Source: Escherichia coli
Lineage (GTDB): Bacteria > Pseudomonadota > Gammaproteobacteria > Enterobacterales > Enterobacteriaceae
NCBI RefSeq assembly: GCF_036503815.1
Contig: NZ_AP027764.1
Span: 1,922,001-1,986,000 of the forward strand
Direction: 5' to 3'
Length of the DNA stretch: 64,000 bases
The notes below the pieces were generated by a model. It did no database searches, had not been told where the DNA came from, and worked only from the letters and a program-made list of their open reading frames with translations. This document shows positions 9,104 to 18,084 of the stretch, piece after piece. Position 1 is the first letter of the stretch. The number at the start of each line of letters is the position of its first letter. Made by a program: the position numbers and the translations under genes.

Positions 9104-10309
9104 ATGAATCAATCAGAGCAGAGAAAAAAAATACTGGTTCTTACACCTCGCTTTCCCTACCCTGTCATTGGAGGGGATAGATTAAGAGTCTATATGTTAT
9201 GTAAAGAACTTTCCAAAAAATATGATCTTATTCTTCTGAGCTTATGTGATCAACCACTAGAACTTGAAATAAATATAAATGACTCGGTCTTCAAAGAAAT
9301 TCATCGTGTCTATCTACCAAAATATAAATCATATTATAATGTATTTAAAGCTTTGGTTACGCAAAAACCGTTGCAAATTGCTTATTATCAATCGGACACA
9401 TTTAAGAATAAATACAATAAATTAATTAAACAATGCGATGCAGTATTTTGTCATCTGATAAGAGTTGCTGATTATGTTAAGGATACAGACAAGTTCAAAA
9501 TTCTTGATATGACAGATGCAATATCTTTGAATTACAGTCGCGTTAAAAAATTAGCAAGTAAAAAAAGTTTGCGTGCAATTATTTATTCTCTGGAACAAAA
9601 AAGATTAGAATCATATGAGCGTTCTGTGGCGAATTTTTTTGATTTGACCACTTTTATTTCATCCGTAGACCGTGACTATCTCTACCCTAATCCGGGCAGT
9701 AATATCCATATAGTCAATAATGGGGTTGATACATCAGCCTTGAGATATATAAAAAGAGAAATAAAAATCGATAAGCCGGTGGAACTTATATTTATCGGAA
9801 ATATGTATTCTTTACAAAATATGGATGCTGCAAAAAATTTTGCTAAGAATATTTTACCTTGCTTGTATGATGAGTTTAATATTATTTTTAAAGTGATTGG
9901 TAAGATCTCAGAAACTAATAAAAATATATTAAATTCATTTAAAAATACAATTGCTTTAGGTACTGTTGATGATATCAATTCTTCCGCTTCTACAGGGCAT
10001 ATAGGTATATGTCCTGTTCGTCTTGGAGCAGGCGTACAAAATAAAATTCTTGAATACATGGCTTTAGGTTTACCATGTATTACATCTAGCATTGGTTATG
10101 AAGGTATTAATGCAAAATCTGGTAGCGAAATTTTTGTTGCAGATACAGTAGAGCAATATAAAAACGTACTAAGAGAAATAATTTACGATTATAATCGTTA
10201 TACTGAAGTGGCTGAAAATGCCCGTAGTTTTGTAGAAAATAATTTTTCTTGGGAATCAAAAGTTGCCAATTTAATGAATACATTAGATGAGAAATTATAT
10301 GAACAATAA
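9104..10309 (+). CDS. Glycosyltransferase family 4 (O-antigen)
   Basis: A 401-residue GT-B transferase. The N-terminus KKILVLTPRFPYPVIGGDRLR is typical of GT4 enzymes, and the C-terminal domain has RLGAGVQNKILEYMALGLPC with the donor-contacting Glu. I chose ATG 9104 (MNQSEQRKK), which has AAAAGGT upstream and follows the epimerase stop; an earlier in-frame start at 9047 lies within the epimerase gene. It overlaps manC by 11 bp. With the other three transferases and WecA-type initiation, it could account for a five-sugar repeat, which is inference. Confidence 0.85.
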   Translation: MNQSEQRKKILVLTPRFPYPVIGGDRLRVYMLCKELSKKYDLILLSLCDQPLELEININDSVFKEIHRVYLPKYKSYYNVFKALVTQKPLQIAYYQSDTFKNKYNKLIKQCDAVFCHLIRVADYVKDTDKFKILDMTDAISLNYSRVKKLASKKSLRAIIYSLEQKRLESYERSVANFFDLTTFISSVDRDYLYPNPGSNIHIVNNGVDTSALRYIKREIKIDKPVELIFIGNMYSLQNMDAAKNFAKNILPCLYDEFNIIFKVIGKISETNKNILNSFKNTIALGTVDDINSSASTGHIGICPVRLGAGVQNKILEYMALGLPCITSSIGYEGINAKSGSEIFVADTVEQYKNVLREIIYDYNRYTEVAENARSFVENNFSWESKVANLMNTLDEKLYEQ

Positions 10310-11738
10310 TAAAATTATTACACCTATCATTATGGCCGGTGGTTCAGGCAGTCGGTTGTGGCCACTATCAAGAATTCTCTATCCGAAACAATTTCTTAGC
10401 CTAAACGGTAGTCATACCATGCTTCAAACAACGGCTAATCGTCTGGATGGTTTGGATTGTACCAACCCTTATGTCATTTGTAATGAACAACACCGCTTTA
10501 TAGTTGCTGAACAGCTTAGAAAAATCGATAGATTGACTTCAAAGAATATCATCCTTGAGCCTGTTGGGCGTAACACTGCCCCTGCAATTGCATTAGCGGC
10601 GTTGCTGATGTCTAAGTCTGATAAAAGTGCAGATGATCTTATGCTCGTACTGGCTGCAGATCACGTTATATTAGATGAAGAAAAATTTTGTAACGCTGTT
10701 AGATCGGCAATTCCATACGCTGCTGATGGGAAATTGGTAACATTTGGTATAATTCCAGACAAAGCAGAAACTGGTTATGGTTATATACATCGAGGACAAT
10801 ATATTAATCAGGAAGATTCGGATGCATTTATAGTGTCATCATTTGTTGAAAAGCCAAATCATGAGACAGCCACTAAATATCTTGCTTCCGGTGAGTATTA
10901 TTGGAATAGCGGTATGTTTTTGTTTAGTGCAAATCGTTATATAGAGGAACTTAAACAATTTCGGCCTGATATTTTATCCGCTTGTGAAAAAGCAATTGCT
11001 TCAGCGAACTTTGACCTTGATTTTGTGCGTTTAGATGAAAGTTCTTTCTCTAAGTGTCCTGAAGAGTCAATTGATTACGCTGTGATGGAAAAAACAAAAG
11101 ACGCAATTGTTATTCCAATGGATGCTGGCTGGAGTGATGTCGGTTCATGGTCTTCTCTTTGGGAAATTAATGATAAAGACTCAGACGGCAACGTAATAGT
11201 TGGGGATATTTTCTCTCATGAAACAAAGAATTCTTTCATATATGCCGAATCGGGAATTGTTGCTACAGTGGGAGTGGAAAATTTAGTTGTTGTCCAAACA
11301 AAGGATGCCGTTCTTGTCTCAGAGAGAAATAAAGTTCAGGATGTAAAGAAAATAGTCGAACAAATTAAAAATTCAGGTCGTAGCGAGCATTATGTTCATC
11401 GCGAAGTATATCGTCCTTGGGGTAAATATGATTCCATTGACACAGGGGAGCGTTATCAGGTCAAACGTATAACAGTAAATCCTGGCGAAGGACTTTCTTT
11501 ACAAATGCACCATCATAGGGCAGAACATTGGATCATAGTTTCTGGAACTGCAAAGGTGACTATAGGTTCTGAAACTAAGATTCTTAGCGAAAATGAATCT
11601 GTTTACATACCTCTTGGTGTAATACACTGCTTGGAAAATCCAGGGAAAATTCCTCTTGATTTAATTGAAGTTCGTTCTGGATCTTATTTAGAAGAAGACG
11701 ATGTTATCCGTTTTCAGGACCGATATGGTCGTAGCTAA
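10299..11738 (+). CDS. manC: ManC, mannose-1-phosphate guanylyltransferase
   Basis: Makes GDP-mannose from GTP and mannose-1-phosphate. The N-terminal nucleotidyltransferase domain carries the signature MAGGSGSRLWPLSR and PKQFL (about residues 12-33). The C-terminal cupin-like domain (YRPWGKYDSI, then the LQMHHHRAEHW metal-ligand region) is the mannose-6-phosphate isomerase-like part found in bifunctional family members. Length (479 aa from ATG 10299) is normal. An ATG at 10287 is also possible. The gene overlaps the last glycosyltransferase. GC content is low, like the O-antigen genes, in contrast to manB just downstream. Confidence 0.93.
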   Translation: MNNNKIITPIIMAGGSGSRLWPLSRILYPKQFLSLNGSHTMLQTTANRLDGLDCTNPYVICNEQHRFIVAEQLRKIDRLTSKNIILEPVGRNTAPAIALAALLMSKSDKSADDLMLVLAADHVILDEEKFCNAVRSAIPYAADGKLVTFGIIPDKAETGYGYIHRGQYINQEDSDAFIVSSFVEKPNHETATKYLASGEYYWNSGMFLFSANRYIEELKQFRPDILSACEKAIASANFDLDFVRLDESSFSKCPEESIDYAVMEKTKDAIVIPMDAGWSDVGSWSSLWEINDKDSDGNVIVGDIFSHETKNSFIYAESGIVATVGVENLVVVQTKDAVLVSERNKVQDVKKIVEQIKNSGRSEHYVHREVYRPWGKYDSIDTGERYQVKRITVNPGEGLSLQMHHHRAEHWIIVSGTAKVTIGSETKILSENESVYIPLGVIHCLENPGKIPLDLIEVRSGSYLEEDDVIRFQDRYGRS

Positions 11739-11820
11739 ATTTTTGATAATGTAACGTTAGTAGAAGAACGCTAATATTTTTAGTTAATCTGTAATAAGTA
11801 TTATTTGTTTAAGGTATATC

Positions 11821-13191
11821 ATGTCGAGTTTAACCTGCTTTAAAGCCTATGATATTCGCGGGAAATTAGGCGAAGAACTGAATGAAGATATTGCCTGGCG
11901 CATTGGTCGCGCCTATGGCGAATTTCTCAAACCGAAAACCATTGTTTTAGGCGGTGATGTCCGTCTCACCAGCGAAACCTTAAAACTGGCGCTGGCGAAG
12001 GGGTTACAGGACGCGGGCGTTGACGTGCTGGATATTGGCATGTCCGGCACTGAAGAGATCTATTTCGCCACGTTCCATCTCGGTGTGGATGGCGGCATCG
12101 AAGTTACCGCCAGCCATAACCCGATGGATTATAACGGCATGAAGCTGGTGCGCGAAAGGGCTCGCCCGATCAGCGGTGATACCGGACTGCGCGACGTCCA
12201 GCGTCTGGCTGAAGCCAACGACTTTCCTCCCGTCGATGAAACCAAACGCGGTCGCTATCAGCAAATCAACCTGCGCGACGCTTACGTTGGTCATCTGTTC
12301 GGTTATATCAACGTCAAAAACCTTACGCCGCTCAAGCTGGTGATCAACTCCGGGAACGGTGCGGCGGGTCCGGTGGTGGACGCCATCGAAGCCCGCTTTA
12401 AAGCCCTCGGCGCACCCGTGGAATTGATCAAAGTACACAACACGCCGGACGGCAATTTCCCCAACGGTATTCCTAATCCATTGCTGCCGGAATGCCGCGA
12501 CGATACCCGCAATGCGGTCATTAAACACGGCGCGGATATGGGTATTGCTTTTGATGGCGATTTTGACCGCTGTTTCCTGTTTGATGAAAAAGGACAGTTT
12601 ATCGAGGGCTACTACATTGTCGGCCTGCTGGCAGAAGCATTCCTCGAAAAAAATCCCGGCGCGAAGATCATCCACGATCCGCGTCTCTCCTGGAACACCG
12701 TTGATGTAGTGACTGCCGCAGGCGGCACCCCGGTGATTTCGAAAACCGGACACGCCTTTATTAAAGAACGTATGCGCAAGGAAGACGCCATCTACGGTGG
12801 CGAAATGAGCGCCCACCATTACTTCCGTGATTTCGCTTACTGCGACAGCGGCATGATCCCGTGGCTGCTGGTCGCCGAACTGGTGTGCATGAAAGGGAAA
12901 ACGCTGGGCGAACTGGTGCGCAACCGCATGGCGGCATTCCCGGCAAGCGGTGAGATCAACAGCAAACTGGCGCAACCCGTTGAGGCGATTAATCGCGTCG
13001 AACAGCATTTTAGCCGCGAGGCGTTGGCGGTGGATCGCACCGATGGCATCAGCATGACCTTTGCTGACTGGCGCTTTAATCTGCGCTCCTCCAACACCGA
13101 ACCGGTGGTACGCCTGAATGTGGAATCGCGCGGTGATGTACCGCTGATGGAAGAAAAGACAAAACTTATCCTTGAGTTACTGAACAAGTAA
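11821..13191 (+). CDS. manB: ManB, phosphomannomutase (cpsG-like)
   Basis: Converts mannose-6-phosphate to mannose-1-phosphate, feeding ManC. Seen: the phosphoserine loop TASHNPMDYNG with Ser98, the metal loop DGDFDRC (about residue 245) and the sugar-binding GGEMSAHH. 456 residues, normal for the family. The gene is clearly GC-richer than manC and, from memory, nearly identical to the colanic-acid copy cpsG except near the C-terminus (it ends KLILELLNK). This points to gene conversion or recombination with cpsG, which lies upstream of this locus in E. coli. Confidence 0.93.
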   Translation: MSSLTCFKAYDIRGKLGEELNEDIAWRIGRAYGEFLKPKTIVLGGDVRLTSETLKLALAKGLQDAGVDVLDIGMSGTEEIYFATFHLGVDGGIEVTASHNPMDYNGMKLVRERARPISGDTGLRDVQRLAEANDFPPVDETKRGRYQQINLRDAYVGHLFGYINVKNLTPLKLVINSGNGAAGPVVDAIEARFKALGAPVELIKVHNTPDGNFPNGIPNPLLPECRDDTRNAVIKHGADMGIAFDGDFDRCFLFDEKGQFIEGYYIVGLLAEAFLEKNPGAKIIHDPRLSWNTVDVVTAAGGTPVISKTGHAFIKERMRKEDAIYGGEMSAHHYFRDFAYCDSGMIPWLLVAELVCMKGKTLGELVRNRMAAFPASGEINSKLAQPVEAINRVEQHFSREALAVDRTDGISMTFADWRFNLRSSNTEPVVRLNVESRGDVPLMEEKTKLILELLNK

Positions 13192-13354
13192 TTCAGTAAT
13201 TTCATATAAATGGGTTTTAAAAAACGGAAAAGATGAGATATCCGGTGTGGTATAGCCAAGGTAATGCTATTCAGTATCTCTATGAGTGAGTTAACATCTA
13301 TACCACATTTAAGCCGCACACTTCGCGGTGACCACCCCCTGACAGGAGTAAACA
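13192..13354 (+). promoter_or_regulatory. manB-gnd intergenic region with gnd promoter/leader
   Basis: About 160 bp without an open frame of note. It ends with ACAGGAG before the gnd ATG at 13355. The known gnd promoter, its growth-rate-regulated leader, should lie here. I cannot assign the -10 and -35 boxes with confidence. Confidence 0.5.
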
Positions 13355-14761
13355 ATGTCAAAGCAACAGATCGGCGTCGTCGGTATGGCAGTGATGGGGC
13401 GCAACCTTGCGCTCAACATCGAAAGCCGTGGTTATACCGTCTCTATTTTCAACCGTTCCCGTGAAAAGACGGAAGAAGTGATTGCCGAAAATCCAGGCAA
13501 GAAACTGGTTCCTTACTATACGGTGAAAGAGTTTGTTGAATCTCTGGAAACGCCTCGTCGCATCCTGTTAATGGTGAAAGCAGGTGCAGGCACGGATGCT
13601 GCTATTGATTCCCTCAAACCATATCTCGATAAAGGCGACATCATCATCGATGGTGGTAACACCTTCTTCCAGGACACCATTCGTCGTAACCGTGAGCTTT
13701 CTGCCGAAGGCTTTAACTTTATCGGTACCGGTGTTTCTGGTGGTGAAGAAGGTGCGCTGAAAGGGCCTTCCATTATGCCTGGTGGCCAGAAAGAAGCCTA
13801 TGAACTGGTTGCACCGATCCTGACCAAAATCGCCGCAGTGGCTGAAGACGGTGAGCCATGCGTGACCTATATAGGTGCCGATGGCGCAGGTCACTATGTG
13901 AAGATGGTTCACAACGGTATTGAATATGGTGATATGCAGCTGATTGCAGAAGCCTATTCTCTCCTGAAAGGCGGTCTGAATCTCTCTAACGAAGAACTGG
14001 CACAGACCTTTACCGAGTGGAATAACGGTGAACTGAGTAGCTACCTGATCGACATCACCAAAGACATCTTCACCAAAAAAGATGAAGACGGTAACTACCT
14101 GGTTGATGTGATCCTGGATGAAGCGGCTAACAAAGGTACCGGTAAATGGACCAGCCAGAGCGCGCTTGATCTCGGAGAACCGCTGTCGCTGATTACCGAG
14201 TCTGTGTTTGCACGTTATATCTCTTCTCTGAAAGAGCAGCGTGTTGCCGCATCTAAAGTTCTCTCTGGCCCGCAAGCGCAGCCAGCTGGCGACAAAGCTG
14301 AGTTCATCGAAAAAGTTCGTCGTGCTCTGTATCTGGGCAAAATCGTTTCTTACGCTCAGGGCTTCTCTCAGCTGCGTGCGGCGTCTGAAGAGTACAACTG
14401 GGATCTGAACTACGGCGAAATCGCGAAAATTTTCCGTGCTGGCTGCATCATCCGTGCGCAGTTCCTGCAGAAAATCACCGATGCTTATGCCGAATATCCG
14501 CAGATCGCTAACCTGCTGCTGGCTCCGTACTTCAAGCAAATTGCCGATGACTACCAGCAGGCGCTGCGTGATGTCGTTGCTTATGCAGTACAGAACGGTA
14601 TCCCAGTTCCGACCTTCGCCGCTGCGGTTGCCTATTACGATAGCTACCGTGCCGCTGTTCTGCCTGCGAACCTGATCCAGGCACAGCGTGACTATTTCGG
14701 TGCACATACTTATAAGCGCATTGATAAAGAAGGTGTGTTCCATACTGAATGGCTGGATTAA
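13355..14761 (+). CDS. gnd: Gnd, 6-phosphogluconate dehydrogenase (decarboxylating)
   Basis: Oxidises 6-phosphogluconate to ribulose-5-phosphate with NADP in the pentose phosphate pathway. 468 residues, the E. coli length. Seen: the dinucleotide-binding start IGVVGMAVMGRNLALNIESR, NADP-contact NRSREKTEE, catalytic region GTGVSGGEEGALKGPSIMPGG and KMVHNGIEY, and the C-terminal helical domain ending GVFHTEWLD. A RBS (CAGGAG) sits 7 bp before the ATG. gnd flanks the O-antigen cluster and is known to be highly polymorphic through hitchhiking with O-antigen transfer. Confidence 0.98.
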   Translation: MSKQQIGVVGMAVMGRNLALNIESRGYTVSIFNRSREKTEEVIAENPGKKLVPYYTVKEFVESLETPRRILLMVKAGAGTDAAIDSLKPYLDKGDIIIDGGNTFFQDTIRRNRELSAEGFNFIGTGVSGGEEGALKGPSIMPGGQKEAYELVAPILTKIAAVAEDGEPCVTYIGADGAGHYVKMVHNGIEYGDMQLIAEAYSLLKGGLNLSNEELAQTFTEWNNGELSSYLIDITKDIFTKKDEDGNYLVDVILDEAANKGTGKWTSQSALDLGEPLSLITESVFARYISSLKEQRVAASKVLSGPQAQPAGDKAEFIEKVRRALYLGKIVSYAQGFSQLRAASEEYNWDLNYGEIAKIFRAGCIIRAQFLQKITDAYAEYPQIANLLLAPYFKQIADDYQQALRDVVAYAVQNGIPVPTFAAAVAYYDSYRAAVLPANLIQAQRDYFGAHTYKRIDKEGVFHTEWLD

Positions 14762-14787
14762 TCTGATTTAACCAACAATAAAATTGA

Positions 14788-14820
14788 GGCCCGGCGTATA
14801 TTGCACCGGGCTTTTTTTTT
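14788..14820 (+). terminator. gnd rho-independent terminator
   Basis: GC-rich hairpin GCCCGG (14789-14794) with CCGGGC (14806-14811) is followed by a run of nine or more T. It lies 27 bp after the gnd stop. Confidence 0.85.
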
Positions 14821-14850
14821 GCCAATTATCTTATAGACTAAATTTTACTG

Positions 14851-14867
14851 CTTAATATTAACTTAAT
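14851..14867 (+). promoter_or_regulatory. putative PmrA (BasR) box upstream of ugd
   Basis: CTTAAT, five bases (ATTAA), CTTAAT: a direct repeat matching the PmrA half-site pattern YTTAA-N5-YTTAA. In Salmonella and E. coli ugd is known to respond to PmrA/PmrB because UDP-glucuronate feeds aminoarabinose modification of lipid A. The box lies about 145 bp before the ugd start codon. No binding evidence is available from sequence alone. Confidence 0.55.
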
Positions 14868-15010
14868 AAATATCAGCTATTCTTATAAAGAAAATCTGAA
14901 TTGTTTTTCGTTGCGTTGACCATCGAACAACGTAGCGTTAAAACTTTTAGCTCTTATCAGGATGCTAAAAACATCATGATTCACAGTTAAGTTAATTCTG
15001 AGAGCATGAA

Positions 15011-16177
15011 ATGAAAATCACCATTTCCGGTACTGGCTATGTAGGCTTGTCAAACGGGCTTCTAATCGCACAAAATCATGAGGTTGTGGCATTAGATATT
15101 TTACCGTCACGCGTTGCTATGCTGAATGATCGGATATCTCCTATAGTTGATAAGGAAATTCAGCAGTTTTTGCAATCAGATAAAATACACTTTAATGCCA
15201 CATTAGATAAAAATGAAGCCTACCGGGATGCTGATTATGTCATCATTGCCACTCCAACCGACTATGATCCTAAAACTAATTATTTCAATACATCGAGTGT
15301 AGAATCAGTAATTAAGGACGTAGTAGAGATAAATCCTTATGCGGTTATGGTCATCAAATCAACGGTACCCGTTGGCTTTACCGCAGCGATGCATAAGAAA
15401 TATCGTACTGAAAATATTATTTTCTCTCCGGAATTTCTCCGTGAGGGTAAAGCCCTTTACGATAATCTCCATCCTTCACGTATTGTCATCGGTGAGCGTT
15501 CAGAACGCGCAGAACGTTTTGCTGCTCTGTTACAGGAAGGCGCGATTAAGCAAAATATCCCGACCCTGTTCACCGATTCAACCGAAGCAGAAGCGATTAA
15601 ACTGTTTGCTAATACCTATCTGGCGATGCGCGTAGCATACTTTAACGAGCTGGATAGCTATGCAGAAAGTTTAGGTCTGAATACTCGTCAGATTATCGAA
15701 GGTGTTTGTCTCGATCCGCGTATTGGCAATCATTACAACAATCCGTCGTTTGGCTATGGTGGTTATTGTCTGCCAAAAGATACGAAACAGTTACTGGCGA
15801 ACTACCAGTCTGTGCCGAATAACCTGATCTCAGCAATTGTCGATGCTAACCGCACGCGTAAAGATTTTATTGCCGATGCCATTTTGTCACGCAAGCCGCA
15901 AGTGGTGGGTATTTATCGTCTGATTATGAAGAGCGGATCAGATAACTTCCGTGCGTCTTCCATTCAGGGGATTATGAAACGTATCAAGGCGAAAGGCGTT
16001 GAAGTGATCATCTACGAACCGGTGATGAAAGAAGATTCATTCTTCAACTCTCGGCTGGAAAGTGATCTCGCCACCTTCAAACAACAAGCCGACGTCATTA
16101 TCTCTAACCGTATGGCAGAAGAGCTTAAGGATGTGGCAGATAAGGTCTACACCCGCGATCTCTTTGGCAGTGACTAA
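15011..16177 (+). CDS. ugd: Ugd, UDP-glucose 6-dehydrogenase
   Basis: Makes UDP-glucuronic acid from UDP-glucose with two NAD, for colanic acid and for aminoarabinose-lipid A. 388 residues, the usual length. Seen: Rossmann start ISGTGYVGLSNGLLIA, VIKSTVPVGFT, SPEFLREGKALYDNLHPSRI, and the catalytic loop FGYGGYCLPKDTKQL with the active-site Cys (about residue 253). ATG 15011 has GAGAGC upstream. It is transcribed on its own from the region after the gnd terminator. Confidence 0.97.
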   Translation: MKITISGTGYVGLSNGLLIAQNHEVVALDILPSRVAMLNDRISPIVDKEIQQFLQSDKIHFNATLDKNEAYRDADYVIIATPTDYDPKTNYFNTSSVESVIKDVVEINPYAVMVIKSTVPVGFTAAMHKKYRTENIIFSPEFLREGKALYDNLHPSRIVIGERSERAERFAALLQEGAIKQNIPTLFTDSTEAEAIKLFANTYLAMRVAYFNELDSYAESLGLNTRQIIEGVCLDPRIGNHYNNPSFGYGGYCLPKDTKQLLANYQSVPNNLISAIVDANRTRKDFIADAILSRKPQVVGIYRLIMKSGSDNFRASSIQGIMKRIKAKGVEVIIYEPVMKEDSFFNSRLESDLATFKQQADVIISNRMAEELKDVADKVYTRDLFGSD

Positions 16178-16323
16178 CATCCTGTTATCAGGACGATTTT
16201 CGCCCTGATTCTCTCATGTTCCCTTTGTAATAATTCATTATTTTTATCATTTATCCTATAGCATTCATGGCGATTATCGCTAACCTATGGCGACTTAAAA
16301 TTATTTCGTCCGTTAGGGTAATG

Positions 16324-17301
16324 ATGAGAGTAGAAAATAATAATGTTTCTGGGCAAAACCATGACCCGGAACAGATTGATTTGATTGATTTACTGGTCCA
16401 ACTATGGCGTGGCAAGATGACTATCATCATTTCTGTCATTGTTGCTATTGCCCTGGCGATAGGGTATCTGGCCGTTGCCAAAGAAAAGTGGACTTCCACA
16501 GCTATCGTTACTCAACCTGATATGGGACAAATCGCTGGTTATAACAATGCCATAAATGTGATTTATGGTTCGGCAGCGCCGAAAGTGTCTGAGATCCAGT
16601 CGATGTTAATTGGTCGTTTCAGCACGACATTTTCTGCATTAGCAGAAACGCTGGATAATCTCGAAGAACCTGAAAAACTGACCATTGAGCCTACCGTTAA
16701 AAATCAGTCATTACCTTTAGCGGTTTCTTATGTGGGTGAAACACCTGAAGGTGCGCAGAAACAGCTGGCGCAGTATATCCAGCAAGTTGACGACCAGGTA
16801 AATGAAGAACTGGAACAAGACCTGAAAGACAACATCGCGCTGCAAATGAAAAACTTGCAGGATTCGCTGAAGACGCAGGAAGTAGTCGCTCAAGAACAGA
16901 AAGATCTGCGTATCCGTCAGATTCAGGAAGCGTTGCAGTATGCGAATCAGGCGCAGGTGACAAAGCCGCAGATTCAGCAGACACAGGACGTAACCCAAGA
17001 TACTATGTTCCTTTTGGGTAGCGAAGCGCTGGAGTCGATGATTAAGCACGAGGCGACTCGTCCGTTGGTGTTCTCGCCAAACTACTATCAGACTCGTCAA
17101 AACCTGCTGGATATCGACAATCTTGACGTTGATAAACTTGATATTCATGCTTACCGCTATGTGATGAAACCGACGTTACCTATTCGTCGCGATAGCCCGA
17201 AAAAGGCAATTACCTTGATTTTGGCGGTGCTGCTGGGCGGCATGGTTGGCGCGGGGATTGTGCTGGGGCGTAACGCTTTACGTAATTACAACGCGAAGTA
17301 A
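16324..17301 (+). CDS. wzz: Wzz, O-antigen chain-length determinant
   Basis: Inner-membrane polysaccharide co-polymerase that sets O-antigen modal length together with Wzy. 325 residues from ATG 16324 (MRVENNN), which follows AGGG by about 6 bases; ATG 16321 is adjacent, and a start at 16267 would add an unlikely extension. Topology is classic: transmembrane segment 1 at about residues 32-52, a periplasmic coiled-coil-rich domain, and transmembrane segment 2 at about 296-316 preceded by the Pro-rich PTLPIRRDSPKK. Its mid-region differs from the K-12 protein, as is common for serotype-associated alleles. Confidence 0.96.
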   Translation: MRVENNNVSGQNHDPEQIDLIDLLVQLWRGKMTIIISVIVAIALAIGYLAVAKEKWTSTAIVTQPDMGQIAGYNNAINVIYGSAAPKVSEIQSMLIGRFSTTFSALAETLDNLEEPEKLTIEPTVKNQSLPLAVSYVGETPEGAQKQLAQYIQQVDDQVNEELEQDLKDNIALQMKNLQDSLKTQEVVAQEQKDLRIRQIQEALQYANQAQVTKPQIQQTQDVTQDTMFLLGSEALESMIKHEATRPLVFSPNYYQTRQNLLDIDNLDVDKLDIHAYRYVMKPTLPIRRDSPKKAITLILAVLLGGMVGAGIVLGRNALRNYNAK

Positions 17302-17323
17302 TCTTTTCGGTTTTAAAGAAAAT

Positions 17324-17357
17324 GGGCAGGGTGGTGACACCTTGCCCGTTTTTTTTG
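17324..17357 (+). terminator. wzz terminator
   Basis: Stem GGGCAGGGT (17324-17332) pairs with ACCTTGCCC (17339-17347, one G-U pair), followed by GTTTTTTTT. It lies 22 bp after wzz. Confidence 0.85.
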
Positions 17358-17467
17358 CCGGATGCGATGTATCCAGCTTACGTGTGCAGAGAGAATAGTC
17401 GGCCCGATAAGCTTGCGCATCGGGCTATGGCTCCGGATGCGACAACAACATCGCATCCGCTTACCCC
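17356..17467. repeat. REP/BIME-type palindromic repeats between wzz and hisI
   Basis: TGCCGGATGCGATGT and later CTCCGGATGCGACAACAACATCGCATCCG are REP-like palindromic units; the stretch also holds CCCGATAAGC...GCATCGGG. Such elements are common between convergent E. coli genes and can stabilise mRNA ends or bind gyrase or Pol I. Confidence 0.6.
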
Positions 17468-17472
17468 GCAAC

Positions 17473-18084
17473 TCACTGATGCCGTTTACGCAGGTTCTCA
17501 ATTACCGTCGTTAAATCCAGATCCTGATCCTGCAACAATACCAGCAGGTGATACATCAAATCAGATGCCTCGTTGGTCAGCTCAAAGCGGTCATGTACCG
17601 TTGCTGCCAGTGCGGTTTCCACGCCTTCTTCGCCCACTTTCTGCGCAATGCGTTTGGTGCCGCTGGCATACAGTTTGGCAGTGTAGGAGGTTTCCGGGTC
17701 GGCAGATTTACGTTCGGCGAGCAGTTGTTCCAGTTGATACAGGAACAGCCACTGGTGAGCGGTGTCGCCGAAGCAGCTGCTGGTGCCTTTGTGGCAGGTT
17801 GGCCCGATGGGATTCGCCAGCACCAGTAACGTGTCGTTGTCGCAGTCCGGGGCAATACTCACCACATTGAGAAAATTGCCCGATGTTTCGCCTTTGGTCC
17901 ACAGTCGCTGTTTAGTGCGCGAGAAGAAGGTGACTTTGCCGCTTTCGATGGTTTTGTCTAAGGCTTCCGGGTTCATATAGCCCAGCATTAACACTTCGCC
18001 GGATACCGCGTGTTGCACAATCACCGGCATCAGTCCGTCGGTTTTTTCCCAGTCCAGTTCGCGACATTGTTGTTCTGTTAACAT
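17473..18084 (-). CDS. hisI: HisIE, phosphoribosyl-AMP cyclohydrolase / phosphoribosyl-ATP pyrophosphatase
   Basis: Bifunctional enzyme for steps two and three of histidine synthesis. The N-terminal cyclohydrolase half holds the zinc-ligand motifs DCDNDTLL and GPTCHKGTSSC; the C-terminal pyrophosphatase half has KVGEEGVETALAA and NEASDLMYHLLVLL. 203 residues, the normal E. coli length. It is the last gene of the his operon and overlaps hisF by 7 bp. Confidence 0.97.
   Translation of the reverse strand: MLTEQQCRELDWEKTDGLMPVIVQHAVSGEVLMLGYMNPEALDKTIESGKVTFFSRTKQRLWTKGETSGNFLNVVSIAPDCDNDTLLVLANPIGPTCHKGTSSCFGDTAHQWLFLYQLEQLLAERKSADPETSYTAKLYASGTKRIAQKVGEEGVETALAATVHDRFELTNEASDLMYHLLVLLQDQDLDLTTVIENLRKRHQ

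Noticed and set aside
12004..13008. 334-codon ORF antisense to manB
   Set aside because: A shadow frame of a GC-rich gene; the plus strand encodes a complete phosphomannomutase.
13568..14743. 391-codon ORF antisense to gnd
   Set aside because: Shadow of gnd, which is complete and conserved on the plus strand.
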